Source: Candidatus Methylomirabilota bacterium
GTDB taxonomy: Bacteria; Methylomirabilota; Methylomirabilia; Methylomirabilales; Methylomirabilaceae
Direction: 5' to 3'
NCBI GenBank assembly: GCA_003105305.1
Contig: PQAQ01000248.1
Location: 1 to 14,861, forward strand
Length of the DNA stretch: 14,861 nt
Shown here: in pieces, positions 7,005-14,733 of the stretch
Numbering within the stretch: the first letter of the stretch is position 1
Layout of the letters: the number at the start of each line of letters is the position of its first letter
The notes under the pieces: model-generated
The model's input: the letters and a program-made list of their open reading frames with translations, nothing else
Told to the model about the DNA's origin: nothing
Database searches by the model: none
Translations under genes and position numbers: made by a program

Positions 7005-7805
7005 ATGGCGGACGTGATCCACCTCTTCATCGCGACGGTCATCCTAAGACCCTACGTGTTCATTTTCCTGGCATTCTATCTGACGGCGGCGACGGTCGCC
7101 ATCGGGTGGCGGCGGACCGCTTTATTCACAGTGATCGCCTGGGTCGTGGCGTTCTCGGCCGAATACTCCTCGACCAGGAATGGGATTCCGTTCGGTTTCT
7201 ATAGTTATATTCCGGATACAAAGGATCGGGAACTATGGATCAGCAACGTTCCATTCATGGATTCCCTCTCATTTACCTTTCTTGCCTACGTCAGCTTTAC
7301 GCTGGCGCAGTGGCTCAGGCTGCCGATCGGCGCAAGCGAGCGCGAGGTTGTCGCCGTCAGGCGGTCCTGGCCGGTCCTGGCGCTGACGGCCGTTCTTTTT
7401 ATGCTGATCGACGTCGTGATCGACCCGGTTGCGTTGAGGGGCGATCGTTGGTTTCTGGGAAAAATCTATAACTATCCGGAACCCGGGTTGTACTTTGGCG
7501 TACCACTCACCAACTTCCTCGGATGGGCGATCGTGGGGTTCGTAACGATCGCAATATTCCAACAGGTGGACCGCGCCCTGCCGTTGGACAGACGCTCGAG
7601 ACCTGGAGCCAGACCGATCCTCTGGGGGACGATGCTCTACTATCTCATCCTGGTCTTTAACCTGGCGATGACCTTTGTCATCGGCGAGGCGCTGCTGGGA
7701 ATGACCGGGATCTTGCTGTACGCCCCAATTACCTGGATGGTCCTGAAGCGCCATTGGCAGTGGGGCGCAACGCACAGATATATCAGCCGCGGAGCAGTAT
7801 CATGA
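7005..7805 (+). CDS. Carotenoid biosynthesis protein family (DUF422, CruF-like) integral membrane protein
   Basis: A 266-residue, very hydrophobic protein with about seven membrane segments. It resembles the DUF422/CruF family, whose known members hydrate the C-1 double bond of acyclic carotenoid ends. Family-like stretches include EYSSTRNGIPFGFYSY (residues about 52-67), with a conserved acidic and aromatic pattern, then LIDVVIDPVALRGDRWFLG in the middle. PGLYFGVPLTNFLGW follows, then a C-terminal YYLILVFNLAMTF segment. The ATG at 7005 has AGG nine bases upstream. Its stop overlaps the hpnH start as ATGA, so it is translationally coupled to a hopanoid gene. No carotenoid genes (crtB, crtI) are in the window. 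The substrate may therefore be a carotenoid made elsewhere, squalene, or a hopanoid; the family call is solid but the reaction here is unknown. Confidence 0.85.
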   Translation: MADVIHLFIATVILRPYVFIFLAFYLTAATVAIGWRRTALFTVIAWVVAFSAEYSSTRNGIPFGFYSYIPDTKDRELWISNVPFMDSLSFTFLAYVSFTLAQWLRLPIGASEREVVAVRRSWPVLALTAVLFMLIDVVIDPVALRGDRWFLGKIYNYPEPGLYFGVPLTNFLGWAIVGFVTIAIFQQVDRALPLDRRSRPGARPILWGTMLYYLILVFNLAMTFVIGEALLGMTGILLYAPITWMVLKRHWQWGATHRYISRGAVS

Positions 7806-8803
7806 GGTTTCCTTTGCACATCACGACGGATATGATCAAGCATCAGATCCGTCATGGAGTTCAAGGACACACCCGCTATCCGTTCGTCCTCATGCTCGAA
7901 CCGTTGTATACGTGCAACCTGGCCTGTCTGGGATGCTCCATTGAGCGGCATACCGGTCGGATCGAGGACCGGTTGACGCTGGACGAGTGCTTGAAGGCGG
8001 CGGATGACTCGGGCGCTCCGGTCGTCTCGCTCTGCGGCGGAGAGCCCACGATCTACCCTGAGCTGAAGGAACTGGTGGAGGGCCTCATTGCCCGCAAGCG
8101 ACACATCTACCTGTGTACGAACGGGTTGTTGCTTGATCGAACCGTGTACGACCGGATCACGCCCCATAACCGGCTCTCGATCAATATCCATCTGGATGGA
8201 CTGAAGCGAACCCACGATCAGGTCTGCGACAGGGAAGGCGTCTTTGATAACGCGCTCGAGATGATCAAGGAAGGCAAGCGGCTCGGTTTCCGTATCACGA
8301 CGAACACGACCATCTTCAAAGAGACCGACATGGACGAGGTTGAGGCGCTGTGCCGCCTGTTGCAGGAGTATCACGTGGACGGGATGCTCCTGTCGCCCGG
8401 ATATCACTACGCGTCGATCGAGTCCGATTTCTTCTTGGCTCGCGAGGAGATCCACCAAAAGTTCCAAAGGGTGCTTGAGCTGTCGAAGCAGTATCGATTG
8501 ACCTCCACCCCGATGTTCCTCGAATTTGCGGCCGGTCTGCGCGAGTACCCATGCTCCCCGTGGAGCACCGTGACCTATACCCCGCAAGGTTGGAGGGGAC
8601 CGTGCTACCTGATCGGCGAGAAATATTACCGGACGTTTGAGGAGTTCTGGCAAAGCGTTGATTGGGACTATTGGGAATCCCGCCGGGATCCGCGCTGCTA
8701 CAACTGCAAGATGCACTCCGGGTTCGAGGCCTCCGTCGTTCGCGGACTTCGCAACAGCCCTAAGGATATGCTGAGGATGGCTGTGTGGAATTTTCTGGAG
8801 TAA
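7802..8803 (+). CDS. hpnH: HpnH, adenosylhopane synthase (B12-independent radical SAM enzyme)
   Basis: HpnH joins a 5'-deoxyadenosyl group to hopene (diploptene) to give adenosylhopane, the first step of the side chain of bacteriohopanepolyols. The 333-residue protein starts MRFPLHITTDMIKHQI and has YPFVLMLEPLYTCNLACLGC, in which Cys38, Cys42 and Cys45 form the CxxxCxxC motif that binds the radical-SAM 4Fe-4S cluster. CGGEPTIYPEL (78-88) is the SAM-contact GGEP motif. The C-terminal part has PCYLIGEKYYRTFEEFW and CYNCKMHSGFE, closely following the HpnH pattern with its extra cysteines. The ATG at 7802 has GGAG seven bases upstream and overlaps the preceding stop by ATGA. The frame opens at 7754, but that would overlap the DUF422 gene by over 50 bp. 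Followed after 5 bp by the cyclase gene. Confidence 0.95.
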   Translation: MRFPLHITTDMIKHQIRHGVQGHTRYPFVLMLEPLYTCNLACLGCSIERHTGRIEDRLTLDECLKAADDSGAPVVSLCGGEPTIYPELKELVEGLIARKRHIYLCTNGLLLDRTVYDRITPHNRLSINIHLDGLKRTHDQVCDREGVFDNALEMIKEGKRLGFRITTNTTIFKETDMDEVEALCRLLQEYHVDGMLLSPGYHYASIESDFFLAREEIHQKFQRVLELSKQYRLTSTPMFLEFAAGLREYPCSPWSTVTYTPQGWRGPCYLIGEKYYRTFEEFWQSVDWDYWESRRDPRCYNCKMHSGFEASVVRGLRNSPKDMLRMAVWNFLE

Positions 8804-8808
8804 GCACG

Positions 8809-10797
8809 ATGCCGGCACCCTCCGAAAGATACCCGAAGCCTGACACGATGCCCAGCTCCCTGCGGGCCGACAGCGGCCCGCTTGACAAGGCGATCGACCA
8901 GGCCCGATCCCGACTCCTGGCCATGCAAAACCCAGCAGGCTTCTGGGTGGCGGAGCTGGAGGCCGACACCACACTAACCTCCGAGTACATCATGCTCCGC
9001 TATCTGCTCGGTAAGGTTGATGAAACCAAGCAGCGAAAGGCTGCGGCCTTTCTGCGCGACACGCAGCTGCCGGATGGCGGCTGGAACATCTACTACGGCG
9101 GGCCAAGCCACCTGAGTACGACGGTCAAGGCGTACTTCGCATTGAAACTCTGCGGCCATTCCCAGACAGAGCCGTTCATGCAGCGGGCTCGGGAGATCAT
9201 CCTTCGTCAAGGCGGCCTCCTTCGGGCCAACGTCTTTACCAAGTTTATCCTCGCCATCTTCGGGCAACTTGATTGGCGGGGCGTCCCGGCCATGCCCGTC
9301 GAGCCGTTTCTCCTCCCTCCGCAGTCATTTTTTAATATGCATGAGATCTCGTATTGGTCACGGACCGTGCTCACCCCCATGATGATCATCTTCGCCCACA
9401 AACCGGTCATACCCCTCCCCGCCGGAACTGATCTCTCGGAACTTCGGGGGGAGTTCGCGCCGAAGCATGACTACTGGTTTCCTCGGGATCCCAAGCGGCT
9501 GTCGTGGCAAAACCTCTTCCTGGCCGCCGACCGACTCCTCCACTGGTATGAGCGGCATCCGATCCAACGCCTCCGCCGGTTGGCGATGGAGCGGGCCACA
9601 ACCTGGATGCTTCGCCGCATGGGGGAAGGCGGCCTCGGCGGGATCTATCCGGCCATGGCTAATTCGGTCATAGCGCTACGCTGCCTCGGCTATGAGGTCG
9701 AGCACTCTTTGGTAGCCAGGGCGTTTAAGCAGATCGAGGCCCTCGAGGTGGAGGACGAGCGCACGCTCCACCTGCAGCCCTGTCTTTCTCCTATATGGGA
9801 TACCTGTCTGGCGGTCAATGCGCTACTTGCATCCGGTCTCCCCGCCGACCATCCCGCGCTGGTCAGTGGGTGTCACTGGCTGCTCTCCAAGCAGACCCGG
9901 ACGGTGGGCGACTGGAAGGTCAAGGCTCCGGACGCCGAATCGGGCGGCTGGTACTTTCAGTTTGAGAACGAGTACTATCCTGACATCGACGACAGCGCGG
10001 TTGTGATGACCGCCCTGATCAAGACGACCCTCCCGGATCAGGCCGCCAAAGAGGCGGCGCTCAAGCAGGCGCTCAAGTGGGTCCTTCCGCTCCAGTCAAG
10101 TGATGGGGGCTGGGCCGCATACGACAAGGACAACAATAAGCGGTTCCTGAACGAGCACCCCTTCGCCGATCACAAGGCGCTACTGGATCCGCCTACAGCG
10201 GACCTGACGGGACGAATGCTTGAGATGCTCGGCCATCTGGGTTGGAGCAACGCCACGTCGGTGGCGCAGCGCGCTATCGCGTTCCTCAAGCGGGAGCAGG
10301 AGCCCGAGGGGTGCTGGTACGGCCGATGGGGAGTGAATTACATCTACGGAACCTGGGCGGTGCTGGCCGGTCTTCGAGCCATCGGAGAGCCGATGGACCA
10401 GCCGTATGTCCGACAGGCGGTCGATTGGCTGATCGATCATCAGAACCCGGACGGCGGCTGGGGCGAATCGTGTTATTCTTACGAAGATCCGCGGACAGCC
10501 GGCCAGGGGCCCAGCACCGCCTCTCAAACCGCCTGGGCGCTCTTGGGACTCTTGCACGCCGGCGTCGTCCGGCATCCCGCGGTACAAAGGGGCATCGACT
10601 ACCTCCTTCGGACCCAGATCCCGGATGGCGGGTGGGAGGAACGGGAATTTACCGGAACGGGATTTCCTCGCGTCTTCTATCTTCGATATCATCTCTACCG
10701 CCTCTACTTTCCGCTGTGGGCGCTTTCCATGTATCGCACCTTGCTGCAGAAGGCCGCTTCCGGCCACAATGACAACGGCACATCGTCATCAGACTAA
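8809..10797 (+). CDS. shc: Squalene-hopene cyclase
   Basis: The enzyme cyclises squalene to hopene and hopanol at the membrane surface. From the ATG at 8809 (GGAG eight bases upstream, 5 bp after the hpnH stop) it has 662 residues, within the usual range. The catalytic acid motif is DIDDSAVVMTAL (392-403), matching the family's DxDDTA with Ser in place of Thr. Several QW repeats are visible: QLPDGGWNIYY near residue 87, QSSDGGWAAYD near 429, QEPEGCWYGRWGVNY near 497, QNPDGGWGESCYSY near 545 and QIPDGGWEERE near 604. The C-terminal GTGFPRVFYLRYHLYRLYFP is strongly conserved in this family. Also named hpnF in hopanoid clusters. No squalene synthesis genes (hpnC, hpnD, hpnE) are in the window, so squalene must come from another locus. 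Confidence 0.97.
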   Translation: MPAPSERYPKPDTMPSSLRADSGPLDKAIDQARSRLLAMQNPAGFWVAELEADTTLTSEYIMLRYLLGKVDETKQRKAAAFLRDTQLPDGGWNIYYGGPSHLSTTVKAYFALKLCGHSQTEPFMQRAREIILRQGGLLRANVFTKFILAIFGQLDWRGVPAMPVEPFLLPPQSFFNMHEISYWSRTVLTPMMIIFAHKPVIPLPAGTDLSELRGEFAPKHDYWFPRDPKRLSWQNLFLAADRLLHWYERHPIQRLRRLAMERATTWMLRRMGEGGLGGIYPAMANSVIALRCLGYEVEHSLVARAFKQIEALEVEDERTLHLQPCLSPIWDTCLAVNALLASGLPADHPALVSGCHWLLSKQTRTVGDWKVKAPDAESGGWYFQFENEYYPDIDDSAVVMTALIKTTLPDQAAKEAALKQALKWVLPLQSSDGGWAAYDKDNNKRFLNEHPFADHKALLDPPTADLTGRMLEMLGHLGWSNATSVAQRAIAFLKREQEPEGCWYGRWGVNYIYGTWAVLAGLRAIGEPMDQPYVRQAVDWLIDHQNPDGGWGESCYSYEDPRTAGQGPSTASQTAWALLGLLHAGVVRHPAVQRGIDYLLRTQIPDGGWEEREFTGTGFPRVFYLRYHLYRLYFPLWALSMYRTLLQKAASGHNDNGTSSSD

Positions 10798-10802
10798 ACC
10801 GG

Positions 10803-11585
10803 GTGGGAAGCGCAGCATTCGCCGTATTTGTGGCGACACGGGCCGAGATGAAACCGATCGTAGCCATCCTGCCGCCCACCCGGCAATCGGCGTACCGATC
10901 GAACGCGGTAGTCCGAGTTGGAGTAAAGGATCGGGATCTCCTGCTGGCCCAAACGGGAGTCGGGCCGGACCGCGCCAACGCTGCAGCCTGCCGCCTCTTT
11001 GAAGAGGCGCCCATTGCTGCAGCCTTGTCGCTCGGCATTGCGGGCGGGTTGAGCCCTCATGTGCAAACAGGCGACCTGATTGTGGGAGACCAAGTGATCC
11101 TACGAAGCTCAGGGCAGGTCTGGCATGAAGAAAACGGGTCGAAACCGAAAAACTTCGCGTGTGATTCCGACTTACAGGAAACGGCCACAACTATCCTTCG
11201 GCGATGGAACGATCGGCACTCTCACGGATCAATTCTCACCGTCGACAGTATCGTGTCGACGTCCGAGGAAAAGCGCCGACTGGCAGCGGAGTCCGGCGCT
11301 ATGGCTGTCGATATGGAAAGCGCCGCCATCGCGGCTGCAGCCTCGGCCCGCTCGATCCCTTTCCTGGCTGTTCGCGGCGTCCTCGATACTATTGATGAAG
11401 ATCTCGGAATCGGTTTCGATCAGTTTTTAGATGAGCGCGGGGAGCCGCGACCTCTCCCGCTTACCCGGTATTTGATGGCACATCCGTTCACCATCCCCCA
11501 CCTGATCGGACTGGGCGCTCGGACAAAGGCGATCTGCGCGCGGCTCGGTCTGCTGCTTCAGGAGCTCTCCACCGCCCTGAGCTGA
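10803..11585 (+). CDS. hpnG: HpnG, hopanoid-associated nucleosidase/phosphorylase
   Basis: HpnG removes adenine from adenosylhopane to give (phospho)ribosylhopane, the step after HpnH. The 260-residue protein belongs to the purine nucleoside phosphorylase / MTA-SAH nucleosidase fold. It shows LLLAQTGVGPDRANAA (46-61), LGIAGGLSPHVQTGDLIVGD (77-96), and the nucleoside-binding VDMESAAIA (169-177), where the Glu contacts ribose. VRGVLDTIDEDL follows, corresponding to the conserved base-binding stretch. The GTG at 10803 is the only start that keeps the first beta strand (AFAVFVATRAEMKP) intact; it lies 5 bp after the cyclase stop and lacks a clear ribosome-binding site, so it may rely on coupling. 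Position after hpnH and shc separates it from an ordinary MTA/SAH nucleosidase, although a salvage role for MTA released by polyamine synthesis cannot be fully excluded. Confidence 0.88.
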   Translation: MGSAAFAVFVATRAEMKPIVAILPPTRQSAYRSNAVVRVGVKDRDLLLAQTGVGPDRANAAACRLFEEAPIAAALSLGIAGGLSPHVQTGDLIVGDQVILRSSGQVWHEENGSKPKNFACDSDLQETATTILRRWNDRHSHGSILTVDSIVSTSEEKRRLAAESGAMAVDMESAAIAAAASARSIPFLAVRGVLDTIDEDLGIGFDQFLDERGEPRPLPLTRYLMAHPFTIPHLIGLGARTKAICARLGLLLQELSTALS

Positions 11586-11598
11586 TCAGAGGTACATC

Positions 11599-12810
11599 TT
11601 GGGCAATCCCGATCTTTCGAAGCTGAGCATCGACCGGACCGATGCCCGCGCGCCGTCGGCACGCCGACGGCTGTGGCCGTGGGCGGCGGGTCTCGCCCTG
11701 TTGGGCGCGGCAGTAATCCTTGGACTCTCCGCCGGCGTCGGCGGCTCCGTGACGGTAGAGACTGCCGCAGTCACGACCGCGTATCCGTCGCAGGCGGTCA
11801 CCGTACTGAATGCCACCGGCTACGTTGTCGCGCAGCGGAAGGCGGCGGTGGCCTCGAAGGCGACGGGGCGCCTTGAATGGCTGGGCGTCATGGAAGGCAG
11901 CCGCGTCAGGCGTAACGAGGTGATCGCACGGCTGGAGAGCCGCGACGTCGCGGCGGCCCGCGACCAGGCCGCGGCAAGCGTCCAGGTCGCGACGGCGAAC
12001 CTTGAACAGGCACAGGCCGAGTTGCGCGACGCCGAACGCAACCTGATCCGCTGGCGCGAGCTCGCACACGATAGGCTCATCAGTGAATTGGAGCTCGACA
12101 CCGCGGTGACGCGGGCAGATAAGGCGCGCGCAACGGTGCGATCCAACGAGGCCGCCATTGCCGTCGCGCGGGCCAACCTGAAGGCCGCCGATGTCTCATT
12201 CGACCAGACATTGATCCGCGCACCGTTCGACGGGGTCGTGCTCACCAAGAACGCGAACGTCGGCGACAACATCACCCCGTTCTCGAGTGCCATGGATACG
12301 AAGGGTGCGGTCGTCACCATCGCAGACATGTCGACGCTTGAGGTCGAGGCCGATGTGGCGGAGTCCTCGCTTGGTCGGATTGCGGTCGGCCAGCCGTGTG
12401 AGATCCAGCTTGACGCCGTACCGGACACGCGCTTCGCCGGGGTCGTCAACCGGATCGTCCCGACCGTTGACCGCGCCAAGGCGACGGTCATGGTCAAGAT
12501 CGGATTTGTGGACCGGGATCAGCGCATATTGCCGGATATGAGCGCGAAGGTCGCGTTCCTCGAACACGCGGTTGCGGCGGCCGATCGCAAACCGGTCACC
12601 GCCGTCCCGCGGCAGGCAGTGGTCGACCGAGACGGTGCGAAGGTCGTCTTCGTTGTGAAAGAGGGCAGGGCTGTCCGCACCAGAATCGAGACCGGGCGTG
12701 CCCTCGGCGACCTCATCGAGGTCAGCGGCGTCCGAGCAGGGGAGAAGATCGTCCTCACCCCTCTCGACAAGGTCGGCGACGGTACGCGCGTCAAGACGGA
12801 CCGGAAGTGA
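11599..12810 (+). CDS. Periplasmic adaptor (membrane fusion protein) of an ABC/RND-type exporter
   Basis: This 403-residue protein has the layout of HlyD/AcrA/MacA adaptors, which link an inner-membrane pump to an outer-membrane channel or deliver substrate across the periplasm. A short cytoplasmic N-terminus is followed by one membrane anchor (about 26-46). Next come a first lipoyl half (TGRLEWLGVMEGSRVRRNEV), a helical hairpin rich in Ala, Glu and Arg (about 115-195), and the second lipoyl half with LIRAPFDGVVLTKNANVGD. A beta-barrel region ends with VPRQAVVDRDG and a membrane-proximal domain. The TTG at 11599 has AGAGG seven bases upstream. It begins 13 bp after hpnG and is followed by ATPase and permease genes, the same adaptor-ATPase-permease set as MacAB and DevBCA (heterocyst glycolipid) exporters. 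The substrate is unknown; see the hopanoid export finding. Confidence 0.9.
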   Translation: MGNPDLSKLSIDRTDARAPSARRRLWPWAAGLALLGAAVILGLSAGVGGSVTVETAAVTTAYPSQAVTVLNATGYVVAQRKAAVASKATGRLEWLGVMEGSRVRRNEVIARLESRDVAAARDQAAASVQVATANLEQAQAELRDAERNLIRWRELAHDRLISELELDTAVTRADKARATVRSNEAAIAVARANLKAADVSFDQTLIRAPFDGVVLTKNANVGDNITPFSSAMDTKGAVVTIADMSTLEVEADVAESSLGRIAVGQPCEIQLDAVPDTRFAGVVNRIVPTVDRAKATVMVKIGFVDRDQRILPDMSAKVAFLEHAVAAADRKPVTAVPRQAVVDRDGAKVVFVVKEGRAVRTRIETGRALGDLIEVSGVRAGEKIVLTPLDKVGDGTRVKTDRK

Positions 12811-12829
12811 CGCCGCGAGGCAACCGCCC

Positions 12830-13552
12830 GTGAATGAGACCGCTGCTCCGCCGACGCTGATCGACATCCGCAACCTCGCTAAGTCGTACCGGCGAGGCGG
12901 CCAGATTGTGCCGGTATTGACCGATATCACCCTCGAGGTTCGCAAGGGTGACTTCCTCGGCCTGATGGGTCCGTCGGGATCCGGCAAATCAACGCTCCTC
13001 AACCTGATCGCCGGGATCGACAAGCCTGACGCGGGAGAGATCCTCTTCGACGGCGTCGACATCACTCGGCTGTCGGAGACCGCGCTTGCCGACTGGCGCG
13101 CGGGGACAGTCGGCTTCATTTTCCAGTTCTACAACCTGATCCCGGTCCTGACGGCCTTCGAAAACGTCGAACTGCCGCTTACACTGACGCGCCTGACCCG
13201 CCGTGAGCGACGCGAACATGTGGAGACGGCGCTCGAGCTCGTCGGTCTATCGGATCGCTTGAGCCACTACCCATCGGAGCTTTCCGGCGGACAGCAGCAG
13301 CGCGTCGCCATCGCGCGCGCGATCATCGCCGATCCGCGGCTGATCGTGGCCGACGAGCCGACCGGCGATCTTGACCGCCACTCGGCCGAAGAAGTGCTGA
13401 CGCTGATGGATCGCCTGAACACCGACCTCGGCAAGACGATCGTAATGGTCACGCATGATCGCCGCGCTGCCGATCAGGCCCACGCCATTATGTATCTCGA
13501 CAAGGGCGAGCTGTCAACGTCAGCCGACGTACACGAGCGGTCGCTGAGGTGA
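12830..13552 (+). CDS. ABC transporter ATP-binding protein, LolD/MacB type
   Basis: Cytoplasmic ATPase of 240 residues that powers a MacB/FtsX-type permease. All catalytic motifs are intact: Walker A GPSGSGKST (47-55), the Q-loop at Gln99 in FIFQFYNLIPVLTAFENVELP, signature LSGGQQQR (151-158), Walker B LIVADEPTGDLD (171-182) and the H-loop His209 in VTHD. The 'NLIPVLTAFENVELPL' pattern is typical of the LolD/MacB/FtsE group, which moves lipids, lipoproteins or peptides outward rather than importing solutes. The GTG at 12830 has GAGG nine bases upstream. The frame is open back to 12698, but that overlaps the adaptor gene. Spacing is 19 bp after the adaptor and 7 bp before the permease, so the three are almost certainly one complex. 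Confidence 0.95.
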   Translation: MNETAAPPTLIDIRNLAKSYRRGGQIVPVLTDITLEVRKGDFLGLMGPSGSGKSTLLNLIAGIDKPDAGEILFDGVDITRLSETALADWRAGTVGFIFQFYNLIPVLTAFENVELPLTLTRLTRRERREHVETALELVGLSDRLSHYPSELSGGQQQRVAIARAIIADPRLIVADEPTGDLDRHSAEEVLTLMDRLNTDLGKTIVMVTHDRRAADQAHAIMYLDKGELSTSADVHERSLR

Positions 13553-13559
13553 ACGTCCG

Positions 13560-14717
13560 GTGCAGTTCCTGAAGCTTGTCCTCCGCAATGCGCTGCGCCA
13601 CAGGCTGCGTACCGCGCTCACACTGCTTGGGCTGGTGGTGGCCATCCTGTCGTTCGGGCTGTTGCAGACCGTCGTCGATGCGTGGTACGCCGGCGCGGCT
13701 GGCGCAGCCCCGACGCGACTCGTCACGCGCAACGCGGTGTCGCTCGTCTTCCATCTGCCGCTCAGCTATCGCGACCAGATCCGCGCCGTCGACGGCGTGC
13801 GCGCCGTCTCGCACGCCACCTGGTTCGCCGGAATCTATCAGGACCCCAAGAACTTCTTCCCACAGTTCGCCATCGAGCCGCGCACCTATTTCGCCATGTA
13901 TCCCGAATACCTCGTCGCACAGCCGGAGTTCACGGCCTTTCTGCGCGATCGCAAGGGCGCCGTTATCGGGCGCAAGATCGCCGACACCTACCATCTCACG
14001 GTCGGCGACCCGCTGCCGTTACGCGGGACGATCTACCCGGGCACCTGGGAGTTTACGGTGAGCGCCATCTACGACGGCATCGACACGAAGACCGATACCT
14101 CGCAGATGTTCTTTCACTGGGAGTACCTCAACGAGACCATAAAAAAGCGCGCCGGCCGCCAGGTCGACCAGGTCGGCGTCTATCTCGTCGATGTCACCGA
14201 CATGGATCGCGTGGCCGAGGTGAGCCGCGCAATCGATGCGCTGTTCAAAAATTCGCTCGCCGAAACGTTGACCGAGACTGAGCGCGCCTTTCAGATCGGG
14301 TTCGTCAAGCAGACGGAAGCGCTGGTCATTGCGATCAGAATTGTGTCGTACGTCGTGATCGTGATTATCCTTGCGGTCATGGCGAACACGATGGCGATGA
14401 CCGCCCGCGAGCGACTCTCCGAATATGCCACCCTCAAGGCCCTCGGTTTCTCACCCGGCTACGTCGCATCGCTTATCGTCGGCGAATCGGTGGCCATTGC
14501 CGTAATCGGCGCTGTAATCGGCATCGTCGCCACGTTTCCAGTCGCCAATTGGTTTGCCGCAAAGGTGGGGACGATATTCCCGGTCTTTGAAATTAGCGGC
14601 GAGACCGTCGTCCTGCAGATCGCGTGCGCGCTCGGCGTGGGCGTCGTCTCAGCCGTCGCACCGGGGCGGCGGGCGGCGACAATCAAGATCGTCGAGGGGC
14701 TGCGCGCGATCGGGTAA
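13560..14717 (+). CDS. ABC transporter permease, FtsX/MacB family
   Basis: Inner-membrane permease of 385 residues with the MacB/LolCE/FtsX layout. The first membrane helix is at about 17-42, followed by a large extracytoplasmic domain (about 43-250). Three C-terminal helices lie near 254-280, 300-330 and 350-370. The stretch ANTMAMTARERLSEYATLKALGFSP is the conserved cytoplasmic coupling segment of FtsX-type permeases, which contacts the ATPase. The GTG at 13560 follows GAGGTGA with a 7-base gap, and the gene starts 7 bp after the ATPase stop. There is no fused ATPase domain, so it is a LolC/DevC-like half rather than MacB itself. A second, related permease begins 16 bp downstream, so the transporter may be a heterodimer as in LolCDE. 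Substrate not determinable from sequence alone. Confidence 0.93.
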   Translation: MQFLKLVLRNALRHRLRTALTLLGLVVAILSFGLLQTVVDAWYAGAAGAAPTRLVTRNAVSLVFHLPLSYRDQIRAVDGVRAVSHATWFAGIYQDPKNFFPQFAIEPRTYFAMYPEYLVAQPEFTAFLRDRKGAVIGRKIADTYHLTVGDPLPLRGTIYPGTWEFTVSAIYDGIDTKTDTSQMFFHWEYLNETIKKRAGRQVDQVGVYLVDVTDMDRVAEVSRAIDALFKNSLAETLTETERAFQIGFVKQTEALVIAIRIVSYVVIVIILAVMANTMAMTARERLSEYATLKALGFSPGYVASLIVGESVAIAVIGAVIGIVATFPVANWFAAKVGTIFPVFEISGETVVLQIACALGVGVVSAVAPGRRAATIKIVEGLRAIG

Positions 14718-14733
14718 CGGTGGGAGACGGCTC

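Noticed and set aside
7640..8974. Long open frame on the minus strand across hpnH
   Set aside because: It is antisense to the clearly recognisable HpnH with all its cysteine motifs, and its translation is low-complexity Arg/Pro/Gln/Val-rich with no family resemblance. It is a shadow of codon bias.
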